In this document: positions 26,013-34,905 of the stretch, piece by piece | How positions within the stretch are numbered: position 1 is the stretch's first letter | Layout of the letters: the number at the start of each line of letters is the position of its first letter | Source of the DNA: Anaerolineae bacterium | Lineage (GTDB): Bacteria > Chloroflexota > Anaerolineae > JAFGEY01 | Direction: 5' to 3' | DNA length: 37,156 nt | NCBI GenBank assembly: GCA_016783145.1 | Contig: JADHXD010000038.1 | Coordinates: 1 to 37,156, forward strand | Notes under the pieces: model-generated | Told to the model about the DNA's origin: nothing | Seen by the model: only the letters and a program-made list of their open reading frames with translations | Databases searched by the model: none | Position numbers and translations under genes: made by a program

Positions 26013-26858
26013 TTGTCCGAACTGACGTTGTATTTCCAACGATTTGACTGGTCCAGCGCCTTGGATATCCTGCTGGTGGCGCTGGTCTTTTACTGGCTGC
26101 TGCGTCTGATCCGGGGCACACAGGCCATACAACTGCTGCGCGGCGCCGTGATCCTGGCGCTGGTCATGATCCTGGCCGCGAGTCTGTTCCCGCTAAGGGC
26201 ATTTCGCTGGCTGGTGGACAGGGCGCTGCCCGCCCTGCTGGTCGCCATCCCTGTCATCTTCCAACCCGAGCTGCGGCGCGCGTTGGAGCGGCTGGGACGC
26301 ACAGGAGCCTATCTGACCACCACGCGTGAATCATCGATCGATGAGATCATCGAGGTAACGTGCAAAGCTTGCGTCCGGCTTTCGGAACGTCGTCACGGAG
26401 CACTGATCGTCCTGGAGCGCTCGACCGGCCTCGAAGAACACATCGAGACCGGGATCCAGTTGAACAGCAGACTCTCGGAAGAACTGCTGCTGACCATTTT
26501 CTTTCCCAACACCGCACTGCACGATGGTGCTGTGGTGATCCGCAGTGGACACCTTGTCGCCGCAGCTTGCGTGCTTCCCCTGGCCAGTGGGACGGTCACC
26601 GACCGGCAGATGGGACTGCGTCATAGAGCAGCGATCGGTGTGACGGAAGAGACGGATGCCGTGGCTGTCGTCGTCTCCGAGGAAACGGGCGCTATCTCCG
26701 TCGCTCACAATGGACGCATGATCCGTCGTTTGGATGATAAGCGACTGCGAAAGACCTTGCAGGCATTGTTTCCGGCTCCCAGGCCCCGTTCTCTATCCAA
26801 CGTGGTGCAGAACGTGAGAGACCGGGTCGAGAGCGCTTTTGGCAACCAGGAGCAATAG
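26013..26858 (+). CDS. cdaA: Diadenylate cyclase CdaA
   Basis: A 281-residue membrane diadenylate cyclase making c-di-AMP from two ATP. Three N-terminal transmembrane helices (about 15-35, 39-58 and 63-85) precede a DAC domain with the DGA motif at 171-173 and the RHR motif at 203-205, both required in family enzymes. The start is TTG 26013, with GAGAG ahead; GTG 25977 is possible but lacks a ribosome site. It follows the TPR gene by 44 bases and overlaps or abuts the YbbR gene, forming the conserved cdaA-cdaR pair. c-di-AMP controls osmolyte and potassium homeostasis and cell-wall status. Confidence 0.93.
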   Translation: MSELTLYFQRFDWSSALDILLVALVFYWLLRLIRGTQAIQLLRGAVILALVMILAASLFPLRAFRWLVDRALPALLVAIPVIFQPELRRALERLGRTGAYLTTTRESSIDEIIEVTCKACVRLSERRHGALIVLERSTGLEEHIETGIQLNSRLSEELLLTIFFPNTALHDGAVVIRSGHLVAAACVLPLASGTVTDRQMGLRHRAAIGVTEETDAVAVVVSEETGAISVAHNGRMIRRLDDKRLRKTLQALFPAPRPRSLSNVVQNVRDRVESAFGNQEQ

Positions 26859-26910
26859 GCCGATTCCCCCTGCGGGTGGGGACCTGGACGTGCTGTGGAG
26901 GTTGAACGTT

Positions 26911-28365
26911 TTGCGAAAATGGGTTGACGACCTGGGAATGATCCTGCTGGCATTGGTGCTTGCGGTCGTCATATGGATCGTTGCCGTCCAAGAAGAAAAC
27001 CCTATCGAGTTGGGTGACTTTCCAGACCCAATCCCTGTGGAGCTCCGAAACCTGTCCTCCGACGCGGCTCTTATGGAAGAATTCGACGAGTCTGTTCGAC
27101 TGACCCTACGCGCACCTCGCAGCAGTTGGGAGGACTTGCGCGCCGACAAGTTCACGGCATGGGTCGATCTGGGAGCGCTGGGACCCGGTGACTATGACGC
27201 AGAGGTGCACGTAACCTGCACCGATCCCAGCGTGCACAACATCCAGTCCAGGCCGGCAAGCGTGCCCGTGTACCTCAAGCAATATATCTCTCGCACGGTT
27301 CCTGTGCAGATCCGCCTATATGGATCGGCCGCCTTGGGCTATGAGCTGCTAACTGGAGCGAATGAAACGACGATCGAACCGGCCAACGTGACCGTCGCAG
27401 GGCCGGCACCTATGGTCGAGCAAGTTCACAGGGCAACCGTAGACATCTACTTGCGCGATGTCAAAGAGGCGTTTGTGGGCACTCGCCGTGTCATCGCTCG
27501 ACAAGCCAGTGACGAACTCGTGGGCTTTGTCAGTATCGAGCCTTCTATGGTCGAGATCACCATCCCCGTCGTCCAAAAGACCGGCTTTGCCGAGGTCGCC
27601 GTGCGTTCGGTGCTGACGGGCAACGTCGGGGTGGGCTACTGGGTGAGCAACATCACGGTCGATCCGGCAACCATGACCCTGGTTGGCGATCCCGCCGTCA
27701 TTTCCCAGATCGGCAGCTTTGTTCAGACCTTGCCCTTGGACATTTCAGGCGCCACAGGAGACATTGTCGAGCGAATGCCTCTCCGCCTGCCAGAGGGCGC
27801 ATCTCCGGTGGGGATACAGGGGGTCCTGGTGACGGTGAACGTGCAGCCGCAGCCCGGGAGCTTGATCGTCTCACGCAGGGTGGTCGTCAGGGGACTGAGC
27901 CCCGAACTGACCGCAGCGGTCTCGCCCGAAGAGGTGAACGTGACGCTCTTTGGGCCATTGCCGCGCTTGAACGCGCTCGCCGACGAGGACGTGTACGTGT
28001 ATGCCGATCTCATCGAGCTGGGGGCCGGACAGCACCGCGTGAACCTGACTTATCTGGTGCCGGAAGGGCTCCAGGTGATGTCGATCTCGCCGCCGATCGC
28101 GGACATCGAGATCTGGCTGCCCACTCCGACGCCCTATCCGACGGCGACAACCACTCCGTCTCCGACACCCACGCTGTCGGAGACGATCACTGGCACGCAG
28201 ACGGTGAGCGGCACACAGGGGATCACGGCCACTGTGACGCCAACAGGCACCGTACCGGCAGACAGAGAAACCGCGCCTTCCACGAGAGGCGCGCCGACGC
28301 CCATGCCGACGCTGCCCAGCCCGGCACCCGTTGCCACGCCCACCGAAGAAAAGAGATCAAGCTGA
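26911..28365 (+). CDS. cdaR: YbbR-domain regulator of diadenylate cyclase (CdaR)
   Basis: A 484-residue protein: an N-terminal transmembrane helix (about 10-29), then at least four YbbR-type beta-rich repeats of about 80-90 residues on the outside, and a Pro/Thr-rich, disordered-looking C-terminal tail (from about 425: PTPTPYPTATTTPSPTPT onwards). YbbR proteins bind CdaA across the membrane and modulate its activity. The start is TTG 26911 with GGAGG nine bases before; an earlier TTG at 26839 would overlap cdaA by 20 bases and lacks a site. The Pro/Thr tail is longer than in the CdaR I know from Firmicutes. Confidence 0.85.
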   Translation: MRKWVDDLGMILLALVLAVVIWIVAVQEENPIELGDFPDPIPVELRNLSSDAALMEEFDESVRLTLRAPRSSWEDLRADKFTAWVDLGALGPGDYDAEVHVTCTDPSVHNIQSRPASVPVYLKQYISRTVPVQIRLYGSAALGYELLTGANETTIEPANVTVAGPAPMVEQVHRATVDIYLRDVKEAFVGTRRVIARQASDELVGFVSIEPSMVEITIPVVQKTGFAEVAVRSVLTGNVGVGYWVSNITVDPATMTLVGDPAVISQIGSFVQTLPLDISGATGDIVERMPLRLPEGASPVGIQGVLVTVNVQPQPGSLIVSRRVVVRGLSPELTAAVSPEEVNVTLFGPLPRLNALADEDVYVYADLIELGAGQHRVNLTYLVPEGLQVMSISPPIADIEIWLPTPTPYPTATTTPSPTPTLSETITGTQTVSGTQGITATVTPTGTVPADRETAPSTRGAPTPMPTLPSPAPVATPTEEKRSS

Positions 28366-28372
28366 GGTCCTT

Positions 28373-29755
28373 ATGGCTAAATCGATCGTCGCCCTAGTAG
28401 GCCGCCCCAACGTGGGCAAATCCACCTTGTTCAACCGCCTGATCGGCGAGAAAATGGCCATCGTCTCCGACATCCCGGGCACCACCCGCGACAGGCTGTA
28501 CTCGGACTGCATCTGGAACGGGGTCGCCTTTACGCTGATCGACACAGGTGGGATGGAGATCCTCGCCGAGCATCGCATCCAGTCGGGAGAGCCAATCGAT
28601 GTCCTGTCGGCTGGTTCCACGCACTATATCCGCGAGATCCGTGCGCAGGCAGAGGTCGCGATTCGAGAATCGGACGTGATCGTTTTCTTGACAGATGTCC
28701 AGGCCGGGCAGACTGCCGCCGACGAAGAGGTCGCCAACGTGCTGCGCCGGGCGAGCAAACCCGTGATCGTGGCTGCAAACAAGGCCGACAACACCCAACT
28801 CTGGGTTGAGGCGAACGAGTTCTATGCCTTGGGTGTGGGCCCCGTTTTCCCGGTTTCCGCGCTCAACGGGAGAGGCACAGGCGACCTGCTGGATGAGATC
28901 GTCGCATCTCTTCCTCAAGAAAGTCCCGAAGACAAAGAGCCCGATGCCATCAAGATCGCCATCGTAGGACGCCCCAACGTGGGCAAGTCCTCCTTGCTTA
29001 ACAAGCTGCTCCGCGAAGAGCGCTCCATCGTCAGCCCGATCGCTGGAACGACGCGCGACGCCATCGATACCCCGTTGCGATGGGAAGGACTGGACATCGT
29101 GCTCATCGACACGGCGGGCATCCGCCGGCGAGGCAAGGTGGAAAAGGGGCTCGAATACTACAGCGTGCTGCGCGCTATGCGGGCCATCAGCAGATCGGAC
29201 GTGGTGCTGCTGCTTGTTGACGCCACCGAAGGGGTAACAGATCAGGATGCACACATCGCTGGCTACATCCTGGAGGAGCAGAAAAGCGTGGTCGTCCTCG
29301 TCAACAAGTGGGATGCCATCGAGAAGGACTCCTATACGATGAGCGAATACACCGAGCACGTACGCCAGGAACTGAAGTTCCTCGACTATGTGCCCGTGCT
29401 CTTTATCTCCGCACTGACCGGTCAGCGTGTGTACCAGGTTATCCCAACAGCACTGGAGGTCGAAGCTGAACGCCACACGCGCATGACGACACACCAGATC
29501 AACAAGCTGATCCAGGACGCCATCCATCAACACAGTCCCCCCTCGATCCGGGGGCAGCGGCTCAAGGTCTACTTTGTCACGCAAAGCAAGAGCATCCCTC
29601 CGACCTTTGTGTTCTTTGTCAACGATCCCGAGCTCGTGCATTTCGGCTACCAACGATTTCTCGAGAACCAGATCCGCGAGGCCTACAGCTTTAGGGGCAC
29701 ACCGCTCAAGCTGATCTTTAGGGCAGGCCAGGATCGACCGTACACACAGTCGTAA
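28373..29755 (+). CDS. der: GTPase Der (EngA)
   Basis: A 460-residue double-GTPase needed for 50S ribosome assembly. It has two GTPase domains, each with the P-loop GRPNVGKS, followed by DTGG or DTAG and the NK-x-D type motifs (NKAD and NKWD), and a C-terminal KH-like domain from about 360. In the first domain, between DTGG and the following helix, it carries about 15 residues more than E. coli Der (MEILAEHRIQSGEPIDVLSA region). ATG 28373 has GAGG five bases upstream, and the gene follows cdaR by seven bases. Confidence 0.95.
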   Translation: MAKSIVALVGRPNVGKSTLFNRLIGEKMAIVSDIPGTTRDRLYSDCIWNGVAFTLIDTGGMEILAEHRIQSGEPIDVLSAGSTHYIREIRAQAEVAIRESDVIVFLTDVQAGQTAADEEVANVLRRASKPVIVAANKADNTQLWVEANEFYALGVGPVFPVSALNGRGTGDLLDEIVASLPQESPEDKEPDAIKIAIVGRPNVGKSSLLNKLLREERSIVSPIAGTTRDAIDTPLRWEGLDIVLIDTAGIRRRGKVEKGLEYYSVLRAMRAISRSDVVLLLVDATEGVTDQDAHIAGYILEEQKSVVVLVNKWDAIEKDSYTMSEYTEHVRQELKFLDYVPVLFISALTGQRVYQVIPTALEVEAERHTRMTTHQINKLIQDAIHQHSPPSIRGQRLKVYFVTQSKSIPPTFVFFVNDPELVHFGYQRFLENQIREAYSFRGTPLKLIFRAGQDRPYTQS

Positions 29756-29760
29756 CCGCG

Positions 29761-30876
29761 ATGACCCAGTCGAGCGCTCGCCGGTCCCGTAGCAGGTCTC
29801 CGTCCCCCTCCGTAGAGTACGCGGCGTCGGTCATCCCTGGCCTGGAGGAGAGCGCCGGAGATGAGATCGAAACGCGGTTGGAGGGTGCGCGGATCATCGA
29901 GACCCAGAGAGGATGGGTCGTCTTTCAGTACCCGGGCCAGGCCGGCGATCTGCTGGAACTACGCACGACAGAGGACGTGTTCGTGCTCCTCTACCGCTCG
30001 CACGAACTGCCCACCTATCGCAAAGAAGCCCTGCCCACGCTAACGCGTATGGCGCGGAGCAGTCGCTATTGGGACCAAGCCCTGGCTCGCTTCCACCAGA
30101 CCCGAGCCAGGTCGGTCAAGCGAGTCACCTACCGCGTTATCGCCCAGATGAGCGGCAAGCACAGCTATCGTCGCCAGGAGGTGCGAGACGCGGTTCTCGC
30201 AGGCGTGCAAGCTCGATGGACGGGATGGAAGCCCATCGAGGACGACGCGCACCTAGAGGTATGGGTGCCCGTGATCGACAGGTGGGCCGCGATCGCCATT
30301 CGGCTCTCCGATCGCAAGATGCGCCATCGCACGTACAAGCAGGAACATCGCCCTGCATCCCTACGCCCCACGTTGGCCGCGGCAATGGTCGCCCTCTCCA
30401 ACCCCAGACCCTCTGATCGATTCTGCGATCCGATGTGCGGCACAGGGACCATCCTCGCCGAACGGGCGTTGGTCGGTCCGTACCGGGCCTTGATCGGTGG
30501 AGATGCCGACCCTGAGGCCCTGCGCGCGGCAAGAAGCAATCTGTCGGCGGTCCGGGAGATGCGATCGGCGGCAAGCTTGCACCTGTGGGACGCGCGTTCG
30601 CTGCCCATTCGCTCCGGCACGCTCGATGTCGTGGTCTGCAACCTCCCGTTTGGAAAGCAGGTAGGGACGCACGTCGGGAACCCTGCGCTCTATGGACGGT
30701 TCTTTGAACAGATGATCCGCGTGCTCCGTCCTGGCGGTCGGGCCGTCCTGCTGACCAGTGAGAAGGAGCTGATGCGGCAGTTGCTTCGTGACCACAGGGA
30801 GCTGCGCCGCGAGCGTGAGATCTTGGTCGGCGTGCTTGGACAGGCAGCGCGGATCTACCTGCTACGGAGGGCGTGA
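29761..30876 (+). CDS. THUMP-domain RNA methyltransferase (RlmL/Trm14-like)
   Basis: A 371-residue protein with an N-terminal THUMP RNA-binding region (about 20-190, VTYRVIAQMSGKHSYRRQEV) and a Rossmann methyltransferase domain (about 200-371). The SAM motif is DPMCGTGTILAE, and the catalytic NPPY-like motif reads CNLPFGK at about 297-303. Relatives methylate guanine N2 of tRNA or rRNA; which target cannot be told. It starts five bases after der with no promoter, so it is the end of the cdaA-cdaR-der transcript. 30877-31025 downstream holds only CTGTGT/ACACAG (about 30970-30992), a weak inverted repeat. Confidence 0.85.
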   Translation: MTQSSARRSRSRSPSPSVEYAASVIPGLEESAGDEIETRLEGARIIETQRGWVVFQYPGQAGDLLELRTTEDVFVLLYRSHELPTYRKEALPTLTRMARSSRYWDQALARFHQTRARSVKRVTYRVIAQMSGKHSYRRQEVRDAVLAGVQARWTGWKPIEDDAHLEVWVPVIDRWAAIAIRLSDRKMRHRTYKQEHRPASLRPTLAAAMVALSNPRPSDRFCDPMCGTGTILAERALVGPYRALIGGDADPEALRAARSNLSAVREMRSAASLHLWDARSLPIRSGTLDVVVCNLPFGKQVGTHVGNPALYGRFFEQMIRVLRPGGRAVLLTSEKELMRQLLRDHRELRREREILVGVLGQAARIYLLRRA

Positions 30877-31025
30877 GGTGAGAGTGTTCGGCATCGGGCT
30901 TGGCGCACGGGGACGAGGAGCTTGTACAAACTTGCACTCTCGTGACTGAAGCTGGGCCAGCCCCGCCTCCTGTGTGACACTAGCTGACACAGCGACGTGG
31001 TAACATAGACAGACATAAGTCACTG

Positions 31026-32255
31026 CTATTCGATGGTCAATCGATGGTACCGCTTTTTCCCCGCTCGCAAGAGGATGCCGTCCGGCATCAGATTTCCCTC
31101 ACCGACGAGATAGTCCACGTCTGAGATACGTTCGTCGTTGACGTACGCACCGCCCTGCTGGACCAGTCTGCGGGCCTCTCCACGCGAACGCGTGAGACCC
31201 GCCTCTGTCATCAGTGCGACCAGGGGGATGCCCTCTGGCAGTCGATCCGCTGCGATGATCGTCGTGGGCATACCGTCCAAATCTCCGCCGGCGCCAAAGG
31301 CAGCCTGAGCAGTCGCTTTCGCATCCCGGGCAGCATCCTCACCGTGCGTGATCCGCGTCGCTTCGTACGCCAGGACCTGCTTGGCATGGCGGAGCTCTTG
31401 CCCCTGGAGCTGACCCAGGCGTTCGATCTCGTCCAACGGCAAGAAGGTGAACAGCTTGAGGAACTTGACCACGTCCAGGTCGTCGCAGTTGACCCAGTAC
31501 TGGTAGTATTCGTAGGGGCTGAGCAGTTCGGCGTCGATCCACACCGCCCCGGCAGCGGTCTTGCCCATCTTGACCCCCGAGGCGGTCGTGAGCAGGGGAA
31601 ATGTCATCGCCTGGACGGTCGCGCCCTCAACGCGCCGGACCAGGTCCACGCCAGCCAGGATATTCCCCCACTGATCATCTCCTCCCATTTGCAGCGTGCA
31701 GCCATATTCGCGGTATAGCGTCAGATAGTCATAGGCTTGCAGCAACTGATAGTTAAACTCGATGAAAGAGAGCCCACGTTCCAGCCGCTGCTTGTATGCC
31801 TCTGCAGCGAGCATGCGGTTGACGCTAAAGTGGACGCCGATCTCGCGCAGAAACGCGACGTACTCGAGGGACAGCAGCCAGTCTGCGTTGTCCACTGCCA
31901 CCGCGCTGCTCTGGCCAAAGTGAAAGTAGCGATCGACCTGCGCGTGGATGCCCTCGCCGTTGGCACGGATCTCTTGCTCTGACAGCATCTGCCGCAACTC
32001 TGTCCTGCCGCTGGGGTCACCCACCATCGTCGTGCCGCCGCCGGTCAGAAAGATGGGCGTATGCCCGGCACGTTGCAGATGCATCATGGCCATGATCGGA
32101 ACCAAGCTACCCGCGTGTAGACTGTCTGCCGTTGAATCGAACCCGACATAGAATGGGACCGCCTGCTCGGAAAGCATGCCGCGCAGGGCGTCTGCATCGG
32201 TCGCCTGGGCTATGAACCCACGCTGAACCAGTTCATCGTATGGGTTTGTGCTCAC
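31026..32255 (-). CDS. tyrS: Tyrosyl-tRNA synthetase
   Basis: A 409-residue class Ic synthetase charging tRNA-Tyr. The HIGH-type motif reads HAGSL (about 47-51), the KMSKS-type motif reads KMGKT (about 227-231), and YGCTLQMGGDDQWGN carries the tyrosine/ATP site residues. The C-terminal S4-like domain (SRGEARRLVQQGGAYVNDERI) binds the tRNA. GTG 32255 follows GGAGGAG by four bases; the frame upstream is noncoding. It has its own promoter with an inverted repeat over the -10. Confidence 0.95.
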   Translation of the reverse strand: MSTNPYDELVQRGFIAQATDADALRGMLSEQAVPFYVGFDSTADSLHAGSLVPIMAMMHLQRAGHTPIFLTGGGTTMVGDPSGRTELRQMLSEQEIRANGEGIHAQVDRYFHFGQSSAVAVDNADWLLSLEYVAFLREIGVHFSVNRMLAAEAYKQRLERGLSFIEFNYQLLQAYDYLTLYREYGCTLQMGGDDQWGNILAGVDLVRRVEGATVQAMTFPLLTTASGVKMGKTAAGAVWIDAELLSPYEYYQYWVNCDDLDVVKFLKLFTFLPLDEIERLGQLQGQELRHAKQVLAYEATRITHGEDAARDAKATAQAAFGAGGDLDGMPTTIIAADRLPEGIPLVALMTEAGLTRSRGEARRLVQQGGAYVNDERISDVDYLVGEGNLMPDGILLRAGKKRYHRLTIE

Positions 32256-32276
32256 ACCGCTCCTCCACCAACTTTG

Positions 32277-32296
32277 TTGTGCATAGTATAGCACAA
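32277..32296 (-). promoter_or_regulatory. tyrS extended -10 inside an inverted repeat
   Basis: On the minus strand TGCTATACT (-10 at 32290-32285) lies inside TTGTGC (32277-32282) and GCACAA (32291-32296), an inverted repeat around eight bases. This could be an operator or chance, since the TGC of the extended -10 is part of an arm. The -35 (TTTCGC) is poor. Confidence 0.5.
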
Positions 32297-32350
32297 ACAG
32301 GGAGAGAGCGAAACCTAGTACGCTATACAGTCACGTCCGGCTTGTCCTCC

Positions 32351-33343
32351 TCACCCCATCACCTGCCGGATCACGCGCAGCCAGTTGCCTCCCAGGATCT
32401 TGCTTACCTCGTCCTCGCCGTATCCCCGCTCCAGCAGCCGTGCGGTCATGTTCGGGGTGCAGCTCACGTCTTCCAAGCCAATCGGCGGCGGACCGCCAAA
32501 GCCGTCAAAGTCAGAGCCCAGTCCCACGTGATCGATCCCGATCACCTGGACAATGTGGTCGATGTGATCGATCACCATATCCAGAGTGGCCGGATCCTGC
32601 CCATCGGTGACAAAGCCAGGCACATAGACCACGCCCACCACCCCCCCGCTGGCAGCGAGCTGCTCCAACTGCTCATCCCTCAGATTGCGGGGTACGGGGC
32701 ACAGCTGGTGCGCGTTGGCGTGGGAAGCGATGACCGGAGCCTGGCTGATCTCGAACACGTCGCGCACGCCCGCCGGCGCCAGGTGAGCGATATCCACCAT
32801 CATGCCCAGGCGGTTCAATTCCTCCACCAACTGCCGTCCAAAACGAGTCAGGCCGCCGCCCGTCTGCGCCTCAAACACCCCATCGGCCGCCTGGTTGCGG
32901 TTGCTCCAGGTGAGACCGATCCAGCGCACACCCAGCCGGTACACCATGCGCAGTACGCCCAGGTCCCCCTCCAGTCCTTCCGCCCCTTCCATGCTGAGAA
33001 TGCCCGCCACTTTTCCCTCGACCTTGGCGCGCTCGATGTCGGCAGCGCAGGTCGCCAGGCATAGGTCATCGGCGTGCCCCGCCTGGAAACGGTGGAACAG
33101 ATCGATAAGGCGCAAGGTCTCCCGCGTGGCCTGCGAGGGCAGGTGCTGCGGGCGTACAAAGCAGGCAAAGTTCTGCGCCGTGACGCCTCCCTCTTTGAGG
33201 CGGTCCAGGTCGATGTGCCCCTTTTGCCCTTCCAGGTGCTTCAGGTAGGGTGGAAGTTCCTGCTCGCGCATCTGCAACCCCAGCAGGGTGTCGCAGTGCC
33301 CGTCGATCACAACGCTCTGTCGATGCAAGGTTGCTGCATCCAT
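32351..33343 (-). CDS. Membrane dipeptidase (renal dipeptidase family, M19)
   Basis: A 330-residue zinc dipeptidase of usual size. It has the ligands His16/Asp18 in VIDGHCDTL, the bridging Glu in SMEGAEGLEG, His in IAHLAPAGV, His in VIASHANAH and Asp in LGSDFDG. M19 enzymes hydrolyse dipeptides, including D-amino-acid ones. There is no signal peptide, so it is probably cytoplasmic. The start is ATG 33343 (GAGGAG five bases upstream). It lies upstream of tyrS in the minus direction but tyrS has its own promoter. Confidence 0.92.
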   Translation of the reverse strand: MDAATLHRQSVVIDGHCDTLLGLQMREQELPPYLKHLEGQKGHIDLDRLKEGGVTAQNFACFVRPQHLPSQATRETLRLIDLFHRFQAGHADDLCLATCAADIERAKVEGKVAGILSMEGAEGLEGDLGVLRMVYRLGVRWIGLTWSNRNQAADGVFEAQTGGGLTRFGRQLVEELNRLGMMVDIAHLAPAGVRDVFEISQAPVIASHANAHQLCPVPRNLRDEQLEQLAASGGVVGVVYVPGFVTDGQDPATLDMVIDHIDHIVQVIGIDHVGLGSDFDGFGGPPPIGLEDVSCTPNMTARLLERGYGEDEVSKILGGNWLRVIRQVMG

Positions 33344-33414
33344 CGGGTCTCCTCTCTGTGTGGTTCCAATATGGTCGGCCAACGATCGGCTTCAGACAAC
33401 TGATCCCCTTTCAC

Positions 33415-33431
33415 CTCCCGGCACCCGGGAG
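33415..33431. other. Inverted repeat in the divergent dipeptidase/phosphatase region
   Basis: CTCCCGG (33415-33421) and CCGGGAG (33425-33431) pair perfectly around a three-base loop, 27 bases upstream of the phosphatase -35. No T-run follows. It may be an operator or simply a GC-rich hairpin. Confidence 0.35.
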
Positions 33432-33457
33432 AGCCTGGGGAGTTCTCCAGATCCCTG

Positions 33458-33486
33458 TTGACAACGTGTTCGGGTTCGAGTAGAAT
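33458..33486 (+). promoter_or_regulatory. Promoter of the histidine phosphatase gene
   Basis: TTGACA (33458-33463), 17 bases, TAGAAT (33481-33486). The predicted leader is about 77 bases, ending in AAGGAGG before GTG 33570. Confidence 0.75.
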
Positions 33487-33569
33487 CATCCCCGTGACCG
33501 GGCGCGTCCCGCACGCGTGCCAGCCCGCCGGCGATGGGGGGCACAAGCGCGGAAAGCAAGGAGGGGCAC

Positions 33570-34223
33570 GTGCTTCGCATCTTGTTGGTTCGGCACGGTC
33601 AGACAGAGTGGAACGCAGGGAACGACACCGGCGAGCACTTTCGCGGCCGAATTGACATCGGGCTGAACCCGACCGGCATTGCGCAGGCGCAGGCGGTTGC
33701 CGACTGCCTGGCCCCGCTGGAGATCACGGCCGTCTATGCCAGTCCCTTGCAGCGCGCGCTGGACACTGCGCGTCCGCTCGCCCAGGCTCGGGATCTGAGC
33801 GTCACGCCTTTTCAAGGACTGCTCGACATCGACTATGGTCAGTGGAGTGGCAAGTCGCACATCGAGGTAGCCGGGCAGTGGCCTGAGCTTTATCGCCGCT
33901 GGCGCACGGCCCCGCACGCTGTCCAGATCCCTGGAGGGGAAAGCCTGGCCGACGTCCGTGAACGTGCCACCCAGGGGCTGGAGGGCCTGTTGAGGCGGCA
34001 TCACGACGAGATCATCGTGCTCGTCGGACACCAGGCGATGAACAAGGTCTTGATCTGCGCGATGCTTGGGCTCGACAACGCCGCTTTCTGGCGCATCCGC
34101 CAAGATACCGGCTGCATCAACCGCTTTGATCATGATGGAGATACGTTTGCCGTGCTGACGCTTAACGAGGTATGTCACCTACTGTCTCGTCCGGGTGGTC
34201 TCGACGTACTGCTCGAGAGGTGA
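33570..34223 (+). CDS. Histidine phosphatase (phosphoglycerate mutase-like)
   Basis: A 217-residue member of the histidine phosphatase superfamily, from GTG 33570 with AAGGAGG upstream. The phosphorylated His9 lies in VRHGQTEWN, the second His in VLVGHQAM, and Arg in LQRALDTA; the usual catalytic Glu region reads LLDIDYGQWSG, with Asp in place of the more common Glu. Such enzymes dephosphorylate sugar phosphates, cofactors or alpha-ribazole phosphate; no cobalamin genes are near, so the substrate is open. It ends 11 bases before the convergent lipoprotein gene. Confidence 0.9.
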   Translation: MLRILLVRHGQTEWNAGNDTGEHFRGRIDIGLNPTGIAQAQAVADCLAPLEITAVYASPLQRALDTARPLAQARDLSVTPFQGLLDIDYGQWSGKSHIEVAGQWPELYRRWRTAPHAVQIPGGESLADVRERATQGLEGLLRRHHDEIIVLVGHQAMNKVLICAMLGLDNAAFWRIRQDTGCINRFDHDGDTFAVLTLNEVCHLLSRPGGLDVLLER

Positions 34224-34234
34224 TCGAGATCGAT

Positions 34235-34903
34235 TCAGTCCAACGGCTTGCGCGCATAGATCACGCCGCGCTCATCGGCCAAGATCGCAACGTCGCCGGC
34301 TTCTCCCCACACGGCCGTCTCTCGATTCCAATACAGATGGCGGGGAGAGTTCTCGCCGGACCCGGTGTGGACCCGCACCTCGATCCCGGTCCCCAAGTAG
34401 AGGCTGGGGAACACGTATACACTCCCTTGCCCATCGCGCAGCGTCCATCCATCCAGCAGCACGCCGCGGCTCTGGTTGAGTACGATCACCGTCTCTGCCG
34501 CGACGGCTCCCCTCCCGATCACATCCACGATCTCAAGCTGAGGCGGAACGTTTGGCGTCGGCGTGATGGTCGGGGGGGCGGTGGGCGTGGGCGCAGAGGT
34601 CGGGCCAGGAATGACGAGCTTTTGTCCCACCTCGATCAGGTTCGGGTTCTCTATCCCGTTGGCCTCGACCAGCTTTTCCGTCGGCACGCCAAAGCGAAGG
34701 GCGATGGCTGAGAGTGAATCTCCCGGGCGAACGACGTAAACCACAGGTGTCGGCGTCGGGTCGGGCAGCACAGGCGTATCGGTCGCCGCGGGAACAAGTG
34801 CCGTGGGTTCCAGGGTAGGGACCACGGCCGATGTCTGCTGCGTGCATGCCCCTGATAGGAGGAGCAAGACCACTACCCAGATCTTGGGTGCATATCTAGA
34901 CAT
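34235..34903 (-). CDS. LysM and lamin-tail domain lipoprotein
   Basis: A 222-residue exported lipoprotein. The signal peptide ends in the lipobox LSGAC with Cys20, followed by a Pro/Thr-rich linker, a LysM domain (about 56-98, YVVRPGDSLSAIALRFGV and VGQKLVIP) for peptidoglycan or glycan binding, a second Pro/Thr linker (TSAPTPTAPPTITPTPN), and a C-terminal lamin-tail-like beta domain (about 121-222, ending AGDVAILADERGVIYARK). This domain mix is characteristic of Chloroflexota secreted proteins. The ATG at 34903 is two bases after the stop of the upstream spermidine-synthase-like gene, so it is the second gene of that operon. Confidence 0.87.
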   Translation of the reverse strand: MSRYAPKIWVVVLLLLSGACTQQTSAVVPTLEPTALVPAATDTPVLPDPTPTPVVYVVRPGDSLSAIALRFGVPTEKLVEANGIENPNLIEVGQKLVIPGPTSAPTPTAPPTITPTPNVPPQLEIVDVIGRGAVAAETVIVLNQSRGVLLDGWTLRDGQGSVYVFPSLYLGTGIEVRVHTGSGENSPRHLYWNRETAVWGEAGDVAILADERGVIYARKPLD

Positions 34904-34905
34904 CG

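Noticed and set aside
30970..30992. CTGTGT/ACACAG hairpin between the methyltransferase and tyrS as a terminator
   Set aside because: It has only six base pairs and no T-run; too weak to call.
33472..33486. GGGTTCGAGTAGAATC resembling a tRNA T-arm
   Set aside because: No acceptor stem, anticodon arm or D-arm fits around it; the bases are explained by the promoter at 33458-33486.
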